A stretch of DNA of 37,500 nucleotides from Glandiceps talaboti (lineage: Eukaryota > Hemichordata > Enteropneusta > Spengelidae), in assembly GCF_964340395.1 (NCBI RefSeq), contig NC_135559.1:14168759-14206258 (forward strand). Reading direction: 5' to 3'. The position numbers and the translations under genes are program-made. Within the stretch, counting starts at the first letter, position 1, and each line of letters starts with the position of its first letter. The notes below the pieces were generated by a model. It searched no databases, was not told the DNA's origin, and saw only the letters and a program-made list of their open reading frames with translations. This document shows positions 31,221-37,500 of the stretch, piece after piece.

Positions 31221-34200
31221 GTTTATAGATAGTTATAATGATATTCAATTTACCCATGCACATTTGTTTGTTTGTTTGTTTGTTTGTTTGTTTGTTTGTA
31301 ATACGGTTCTTGGGCTCCCTGTCGTAAATCTACATTGTTTAATCACGCCCTCTTATCTATTCGTATTATTACAATTTCTTGATAAAACGTATTACCAGAA
31401 AGTGTAAACTTTACTAAGGGACCGGTCAGTTTCTTCGGCCTGGGGGGGGGTCCGGTGGATTGGTAGGGGGGGGGGTCACCCTGTTTTTGAAATTGGCAGT
31501 AGGGGGGTCATTCTGTTTTGAAAATTGTGGATAGGGGGGTCATTGTGTTTTAAATTGTGATGGAAGAAAAAAATCCTTTCTACAATGGCATATAGCCTTG
31601 TCTGAAATGTGGTACATGTCAATATTTGTTCTTGTCCCTGTTTCTTACATGAATTCTTTAATATTACTTATTAGTTCAAACATAACTATACATATACATA
31701 TACATGTATTACCTAGCTACCACACTAGTTACAGAACATGTCATGTAAATGCTTGGCTGTTTCACAATCAATGCTTCACTTATATTGCAGTTTGGGGCAA
31801 AAGTGAACTTGAAGGTTTCGTAATGGCAATTTTCATAGATAGTTTATAAATGAAGTTAATCTAAATTGTTCTACTCGTCATGTTATTGACACTACAAATC
31901 ACCACATCTTATCAGATTCCAGTTTCTATTATACACTAGGTATGACCACCTAAAGTTCTCTAACATACCGGTGACTTTATTATACATATATCAATGCCCC
32001 TATACTAATGTTACATGTCTATTTTATGTGATATAGGAAACTCATTTAAAACGTACATTTACGTTAGCTTTTCGAAGCTTGGAAATATTACCTCAAAGGT
32101 TATGAATAACCTAAACATTGCCTTAGTATCTCAAGCAAAAAACTCCATATCTGCCAGGGGGAAACCCCAAGGAATTCCTCACCCCCAGAGGTCACTCATG
32201 CATTCAACCAACAATCAGATGCACCAACAACCTTTTTACTGTCATAATGGTATTAAACTTTTCTTAAATATTTTCACCCTATTCTAATTTGAGATGATAT
32301 TGTCTTTTCAAGATGTGAAATGTTTGCCAAGATAGTCTAAAATTGCCTTAATCTCCAAATCTCCCCTACCAATGATACTACCATTAGATGTGCTGACCTT
32401 TACTACATGTATATAATGATGCCATTTGACTTTTTAAGAACATATTTCAACCCTTAGTGTAAGTTATAAAGAATAGTTTCTGATACTTGCTGTCTTGTAA
32501 AGCATGGATTAAGTTATTGCTTGAAAGGGTCTAAATAGCGTAAATATTGGCTATAAGAGTAAAAATCCTCCAGGGCTTCTAGAGGGAGACCCCTCAGACC
32601 CCCCGCATGAGGTGGACATATCCCAGTCTCAAGCTCTTCCCCTCTTACTGTCAAGATGCTATCAAAGTATATTTCAAAAGTATTTCAACCCTATGTAGTT
32701 GTTTTTTACATGTTGGTGTTGTCTTGTAAGGCTTGGAAATTATTGTCTGAAAGGGTCTGAATAGTCTCAAAATTGACTTTTCTTCTAGGGGGAGACCCCC
32801 TAGGAAACCCCCCCCCATGAGGTGTACACATCCCAGTCTCAAGATCTCCCCCTCCCTCTTACTGTCAAGATCCTATCAAACTATATTTCAAAAATATTTC
32901 ACCCTTATGTAGTTGCTTTTTACATGTTGATGCTGTCTTGTAAAGCTTGGAAATGATTTTCTAAAAATGTCTGAATAGTCTCAATATTGACTTTTCAGAG
33001 TTAAAAACCTCCTGGGCTTCTAGGGGGAGACCCCCTAGGACCCCCATGACAGCTGTACATATTCCCTTCTCAAGCTTTCCCCCTACCTTTCACTGTCAAG
33101 ATACTATTAAACTCCTTTTCAAATATATTTACCCTGTGTAGTCAATAATTATAATGATAGTGCTAACCAGGGATCTTATAAAGTAGATGCAAGACAGTCA
33201 AGCAGTCCACACTGAGTCACGATCAAAAAATACCTGTCACTCATGCGAATATCATATATATGGGGGGGGGGGGTCATCATGTTTTAGAATTAAGTGATAG
33301 GGGGGTCAGCCTGTTTTGGGTTTTACAGATGGGGGGGGGGGGTCAGTGACTTTTTGTCGGCCCGTTTTAAGAATCCACCGCCCCCCCCCCCCCCCCCCCC
33401 CAGGCTGGAGAAACTGACCGGTCCCTAAACATGGTGAATACTGTGTTTCAAGATTGCCTTCTTATCTAATATCACAAATCAGGAATTTCGTCCTTTTTTC
33501 AAAAACAAACAGGATCAAATGCGAGCCATATCTTCGGGAAGGGATGAGGTTACATCTGAAGGAACAAAAAATGCCTACCTGAAACACGACGAGACGGCAG
33601 ATGATAGTGTACGCCCCCAAACATGTAAGTAGGAACAAATTTTCTTCTGTCGTTTACATTTAACTCATCCATAGGACATCGTTATATAACTTATAAGACA
33701 AACGTAAAATCAGACAATGGAATGGAAAATATCACCAAAGAGTTGTAATGGCGGCAACATTTTTTTGGTAAAAGATCATAATTGTATGTATAAAATTCAA
33801 GATTTTGATTTGCATATAAAAAAAGTGGGTTTCAGTTTGAGGTGTATGGCCAAAGGTCTACAATGGAATATAGGCACCGGAATTCAGGAGGGGGGGGGGT
33901 GCTGCAGTCGATACCAGATAGTTTTATGTAGACACTTCAATATGGCTAGCACATACCTAGAAGTAAGGTAACCACTTGAAGATGACGTCACATTTACTAC
34001 AACCTGCTTGTAACACACCCCATTTGTCAGGACAGAGATATTGTAGTAAAAGTGTTGCCACTTCCCGCAAAGTTTTCCCATAAACTCATGTAAGAAATCA
34101 TAAAAATGGCTGAATCACTGTCCCTGGAGCTTTGGATTCTGGCTGAACAAATATCAAGTACAGTAGGGCTTCCTTTCAGGATAGCAACGTTGAACGAGTT

Positions 34201-35104
34201 ACCAAGGTGCTATTTATATCACCCAAAACCATAGCAGTAATCAATACAAGTGTACTAAAGGTAGAAATGATTATAAGTCTGACTGGACTTTTCCTTTAAC
34301 TTGATAACAGTAATCAATACAAGTGTAGTAAAGGCAGAAATAAGTCTGACTGGACTTTTCCTTTAAGTTGATAGCAGTAATCAATACAAGTGTACTAAAG
34401 ATAGAAATAAGTCCGACTGGACTTTTCCTTTAAGTTGATAGCAGTAATCAATACAATTTAGTGTACTAAAGGTAGAAAAAAGTCCGACTGGACTTTTCCT
34501 TTAAGTTGATAGCAGTTATCAATACAGGCGTACTAAAGGTAGAAATACGTCCGACTGGACATACGATAAGCATAAATTGAACAGAACTATGGATACTGAG
34601 GAACGTCTAGATTTACAATTTCTTATTATATACACAGTTGATTGTTAAATTCCATCTCCTTAGAAATATATTATTTCTCGTCCTCTCGTTTGTTTGGCAT
34701 ATGCATCTTAATACCCTATTTTCATGTATGTATAGGTGATTCAAATGGTTTGCCTGGTTCTCAGGGACCTACAGGTTTACCTGGAAGGGACGGCAGAGAT
34801 GGCATTCCAGGGCCTGTTGGTCCACAAGGTGTACAAGGTCCACCTGGTGAAAATGGCATTCCTGGCACACCTGGAGAAAATGGTAAAACTGGTCAGCCAG
34901 GTGAACCTGGCCCAAATGGAGAAAATGGTAAAACTGGTCAGCCAGGTGAACCAGGCCCACCTGGGGGAAAAGGTCAAAGTGGCCCACGAGGTGTACAGGG
35001 GCCACCTGGCAACATGGGACCAACAGGTCCGCAAGGTTTACAAGGACCCCCTGGTGAAAATGGTATTCCTGGTAAACCTGGAGAAAATGGAATTCCTGAA
35101 GCAG
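30590..35104 (+). CDS. Short-chain collagen C4-like protein, diverged copy 4 (exons 1-3; 3' end outside window)
   Basis: Exons are 30590-30724 (first ATG after a TTACAG acceptor-like site; an in-frame ATG also at 30578), 33513-33624 and 34736-35104, phases 0-1-1 as in copies 1-3. Exon 1 encodes [10 protein letters not shown] and a membrane anchor ([17 protein letters not shown]) and ends QRLK with donor GTGAGC. Exon 2 begins [11 protein letters not shown], echoing EQMQA of copy 1. Its final T joins GT of exon 3 to form the conserved Cys codon. Exon 3 is 369 bases with about 39 uninterrupted G-X-Y triplets, including GRDGRDG and [10 protein letters not shown], and an exact-phase 45-bp duplication (34873-34917, 34918-34962). 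The donor is G|GTAACA at 35105. A LINE follows at once; exons for the C-terminal domain would lie beyond 37500. If exon 3 is read through, the frame ends at 35167-35169. Confidence 0.75.
31149..31217. repeat. (TA)n microsatellite in copy 4 intron 1
   Basis: About 34 TA units. Confidence 0.95.
31264..31299. repeat. (GTTT)n microsatellite
   Basis: About nine GTTT units; the Cys/Leu/Phe/Val open frame across it is an artefact. Confidence 0.9.
31418..33425. mobile_element. 2.0-kb Harbinger-like non-autonomous element with TAA target duplication
   Basis: The left terminus GGGACCGGTCAGTTTCTTCG and the reverse complement of the right terminus GGGACCGGTCAGTTTCTCCA match at 30 of the first 32 positions, continuing into a G run and GGTGGATT. 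TAA flanks both sides (31415-31417 and 33426-33428), the usual PIF/Harbinger target. Subterminal GGGGGGTCA blocks followed by TGTTTT occur near 31470-31550 and 33260-33350, all in the same orientation. Internal tandem repeats occupy about 32570-33110. No transposase frame is seen, so it is non-autonomous. Confidence 0.75.
32570..33110. repeat. Tandem repeat of about 206-235 bp inside the Harbinger-like element
   Basis: Units begin at CTTCTAGGGGGAGACCCC-type sequence at 32576, 32782 and 33017. Each carries CCCAGTCTCAAG (or a variant), ACTGTCAAGAT and ACATGTTG blocks. The third unit is incomplete, and a diverged earlier unit may start near 32150. Confidence 0.7.
34231..34562. repeat. Five-unit tandem repeat (67-73 bp) in copy 4 intron 2
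   Basis: Unit starts are at 34231, 34304, 34371, 34438 and 34509 (ATAGCAGTAATCAATACA). Each unit contains AAGTCYGACTGGACTT, a hairpin with six- to eight-base arms (AAAAGTCC/GGACTTTT in unit 4). Units 2-4 are the most alike. Confidence 0.9.
34873..34962 (+). repeat. 45-bp in-frame duplication in collagen exon of copy 4
   Basis: [15 protein letters not shown] at 34873-34917 is followed directly by [15 protein letters not shown] at 34918-34962, with few base differences. It shows one way the collagen stretch lengthened. Confidence 0.9.
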
Positions 35105-37500
35105 GTAACATGGTTCCTGGTAATATCCTGCTGTCTATCACTAACAATCAAGCAGGTTTGTGCTGTTGAGTTCCAGCAGAGAAGACACAGTGATGATGGT
35201 GGCTCTAACTTCTACAGGTATGGGCGTGAAGAGCTCATTAGCATAAGAGATTCTATGGCCCTACAAAAACCACCTGTTTTGGATTTCACATTTAATTGTA
35301 AATCCCAGAGAAAAGGTCAACACTACAGAGGGAGAAGAGCTGGGATCCGAGTAAAATCTAGAAAACGGAAGGATAAGCCATTTATCCCATCTGTAACCTT
35401 TGGTAATGTTAGATCTCTTGCCAACAAAATTGATGAACTGCGAGCAAACTGTAGGTTCCTCTATGAATACCGAGAGTCATGTATTCTAGGCATAACAGAA
35501 AGCTGGCTGGAAAGTTCAATCCCTGAGAGTGCCATCGATATTAGTGGTTTCCATCTCGTGAGAAGCGATAGAACAGCTCAATCAGGGAAAAGTAGAGGTG
35601 GTGGATTAGCCCTATACATAAATGAGCGTTGGTGTAACAACATATCGGTTAAAAGCAGCCTATGTACTACAGATGTTGAAATTTTAGCAGTATCTTTAAG
35701 ACCCTTCTATTTGCCAAGAGAGTTCACCAATATCTTTATAACTTTGGTATATATTCCACCGGATGCAAACAGAAATGCTGCCGTTAAATCTGTCTATGAT
35801 GTGGTTACGTCAAGCTCGAACAGTAAGCCGGACGGCCTTCATATCCTATGTGGTGATGTTAATCACTGTTTGGATGATATGAAACGTGAACTTTCTGGTT
35901 TTGAACAGTGTGTGACTTGTAGCACACGTAAAGATGCAATGTTAGACCCTTTATTTTGCAATGTTAAAAAGTCATACAAATGTAAGCAGCTACCTCCACT
36001 GAAAAATAGTGATCATAATATGATCCACATGATGCCAAAGTACAAGTCGAAATTGAAACGTCTTACTCCAACAGTAGTTGAGAAAGTGATTATGGATCAG
36101 TCAGGCATTGATAGAATGAATGCGTGTTTCGAGTTAACGGATTGGAATTTATTCATTGTAGATGCTGCAGGTGATGTGAATATATTAACCGACGTTGTCA
36201 CCTCATACATAAGTTTCTGTAGCAATTTGCATTTTCAGACGAAACAGGTCAAAATGTTTCCAAATAATAAGCCATGGGTCACATCAGATTTAAGACAGGC
36301 AATACTCGATAAACAAAATTCGTATGGTAAAGAGGATTATCATCAGAAACAGATTCAGTTGAATAGGAAAATACGTAAAGCCAAGCGTGATTACAAAAAT
36401 AAAGTTGAAGATCTCTTTAGAACAAATGATTCTAAACAAGCCTGGAAAGGCCTGAAGGTTCTTACTGGTATGGGCCAGAAATGTAAAAATCAGGTCATTT
36501 TGTCCGAACCAGGTGCAGCAGACCGTTTGAATAGATTCTACGCTCGTTTTGATCGTGTAGATTTTAGTCATGAACACCGGAACATAAAAAAAGGATTACA
36601 AAGTTCTTTGCAGGACGACTTTACGCTCTCTGAGAGCCTTGTTCGTAAAGCCTTCAGTAGAATCAGGGTGAATAAAGCACCTGGTCCGGACAAAATCAGT
36701 GGTAGACTCCTTAAACATTGTAAAGATAGTCTACTCTATATAATTCACTATGTGTTTGAGTTATCCTTATCTACAGGTATTTTTCCGTCACCATGGAAAG
36801 TTGGGGAGATAATACCAGTCCCAAAAAAGCAACTACCACGGGTAGATAATGATTTCCGTCCAGTCACTTTAACGTCTATTATCTCCAAATGTTTTGAACG
36901 AGTGGGTTTAGAATTGCTCATGCCATATATTCAGAACCATTTCGATCCTCTGCAATTTGCGTATATATCTGGCCGCTCGACTGACGATGCAATCTGCACA
37001 CTAGTACATCGTGCAACTAAGCATCTAGATATTAAATCGTCAAATACAGTTAGAGTCTTGTTCATTGACTACTCTTCAGCATTCAACACGATACAACCTC
37101 ATTTAATGCTAAATAAATTGAATGTGCTCAATGTTCCTAATTATCTACAATTATGGATATTAGATTATCTGACCGGAAGATCTCAGTATGTTCGCACCAG
37201 CTTCGAAACATCAAGCACTATTACAATTAATACAGGAGCACCTCAGGGTTGTGTGTTGTCACCTGTTCTTTTTGTTTTGTATACAAATGATTTAGCATGG
37301 GACACTGAGGGGGCAATGATTGAGAAGTATGCAGACGACTCAGCTGTTGTGGGGTTTATTTCGAGCGATGACGATCGTGAATATTTTGAGTGTATTGATT
37401 TTGTTAACACCTGGTGTAATGATAACTATTTAGATCTTAATGTGTCAAAGACGAAAGAGCTTGTATTGGACTTTAGAAGAAGACAAAATGAAAAACAACC
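35105..37500 (+). mobile_element. CR1/L2-group LINE, runs off the window
   Basis: LINE sequence begins at or just after the copy 4 exon 3 donor (the exact left edge is uncertain, between about 35105 and 35170). It is in the same orientation as the gene. Its single long frame has no stop to the end of the window. The 3' end, tail and right target duplication lie outside. Confidence 0.7.
35255..37500 (+). CDS. LINE ORF2: AP endonuclease and reverse transcriptase (partial, open)
   Basis: From the first in-frame ATG (35255) the frame is open for 748 codons to the window edge; it is also open upstream to at least 35102. The endonuclease part has GNVRSLANKIDEL, GITESWL (catalytic Glu), GGGLALYINERW, VYIPPDAN, GDVNH and NSDHN (catalytic Asp/His). 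The linker is followed by reverse transcriptase blocks NKAPGPDKI, GEIIPVPKK, DFRPVTLTSIISKCFERV, LQFAYISGRSTDDAI, VLFIDYSSAFNTI, GAPQGCVLSPVLF, and YADD at 37328-37339 with VSKTKELVLDFRR after it. This layout is that of CR1/L2/Rex1-group LINEs, which copy themselves by target-primed reverse transcription. All catalytic motifs present so far are intact, which suggests a young insertion. The N-terminus may be slightly truncated. Confidence 0.85.
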   Translation, partial: MALQKPPVLDFTFNCKSQRKGQHYRGRRAGIRVKSRKRKDKPFIPSVTFGNVRSLANKIDELRANCRFLYEYRESCILGITESWLESSIPESAIDISGFHLVRSDRTAQSGKSRGGGLALYINERWCNNISVKSSLCTTDVEILAVSLRPFYLPREFTNIFITLVYIPPDANRNAAVKSVYDVVTSSSNSKPDGLHILCGDVNHCLDDMKRELSGFEQCVTCSTRKDAMLDPLFCNVKKSYKCKQLPPLKNSDHNMIHMMPKYKSKLKRLTPTVVEKVIMDQSGIDRMNACFELTDWNLFIVDAAGDVNILTDVVTSYISFCSNLHFQTKQVKMFPNNKPWVTSDLRQAILDKQNSYGKEDYHQKQIQLNRKIRKAKRDYKNKVEDLFRTNDSKQAWKGLKVLTGMGQKCKNQVILSEPGAADRLNRFYARFDRVDFSHEHRNIKKGLQSSLQDDFTLSESLVRKAFSRIRVNKAPGPDKISGRLLKHCKDSLLYIIHYVFELSLSTGIFPSPWKVGEIIPVPKKQLPRVDNDFRPVTLTSIISKCFERVGLELLMPYIQNHFDPLQFAYISGRSTDDAICTLVHRATKHLDIKSSNTVRVLFIDYSSAFNTIQPHLMLNKLNVLNVPNYLQLWILDYLTGRSQYVRTSFETSSTITINTGAPQGCVLSPVLFVLYTNDLAWDTEGAMIEKYADDSAVVGFISSDDDREYFECIDFVNTWCNDNYLDLNVSKTKELVLDFRRRQNEKQ

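Noticed and set aside
34231-34562. Regular repeat considered as a CRISPR-like array
   Set aside because: The units are contiguous minisatellite copies with no unique spacers, in an animal intron.
34769-35034. His/Val/Leu- and Trp/Phe/Thr-rich antisense frames
   Set aside because: Shadows of the G-X-Y collagen repeat on the opposite strand.

Overview
The window is animal (metazoan) nuclear DNA. Its genes are split by spliceosomal introns, it is AT-rich, and it is crowded with microsatellites, LINEs, foldback or terminal-inverted-repeat DNA transposons and a decayed retroviral-type envelope gene. The resident genes belong to the 'short-chain collagen C4-like' family: type II membrane proteins with a short collagen stretch and a Cys-rich C-terminal domain, expanded in marine invertebrates such as sponges, amphioxus, hemichordates and molluscs. 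I cannot name the species. No bacterial-style operon, CRISPR array or rRNA is present.

Layout. (1) Positions 1-21668 hold three head-to-tail, closely similar units of roughly 7-8.5 kb, each with one collagen gene on the + strand. Copy 1 (exons 2-5 at 1087-4658) has lost sight of exon 1 because a transposon fills 1-812. Copy 2 (7331-11954) has a one-base deletion in exon 1 that abolishes the membrane anchor. Copy 3 (15830-20298) is intact and predicts 345 aa. Each unit carries an old ~781-bp inverted-repeat element downstream of the gene, so that element predates the duplications. The units differ mainly by microsatellite length, by a 1.38-kb indel (13363-14747) and by a 77-bp tRNA-like insert. 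The array ends in a GAT/ATGAT microsatellite. (2) 21.8-24.9 kb is spacer with a nested hairpin, two palindromic MITEs (each with a 9-bp target-site duplication) and, on the - strand, the frameshifted N-terminal end of a SAP/YqaJ-recombinase-type gene interrupted by one MITE. (3) 24.9-28.4 kb, - strand, is a decayed errantivirus/baculovirus F-type envelope gene with a possible polypurine tract and LTR. (4) 28.7-30.26 kb, - strand, is the 3' part of an L1/Tx1-like LINE. (5) 30590-35104, + strand, is the start of a fourth, diverged collagen gene with a much longer collagen exon; its first intron carries a 2.0-kb Harbinger-like element. (6) 35105-37500 is a LINE of the CR1/L2 group with an uninterrupted endonuclease-reverse transcriptase frame running off the window.

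How the parts relate. The four collagen genes share exon phases (0,1,1,1) and a cysteine codon split across the exon 2/3 junction, so they are one locally expanded family. The other recognisable features are mobile elements and their remnants. The order of insertions can be read from which tandem units carry them.
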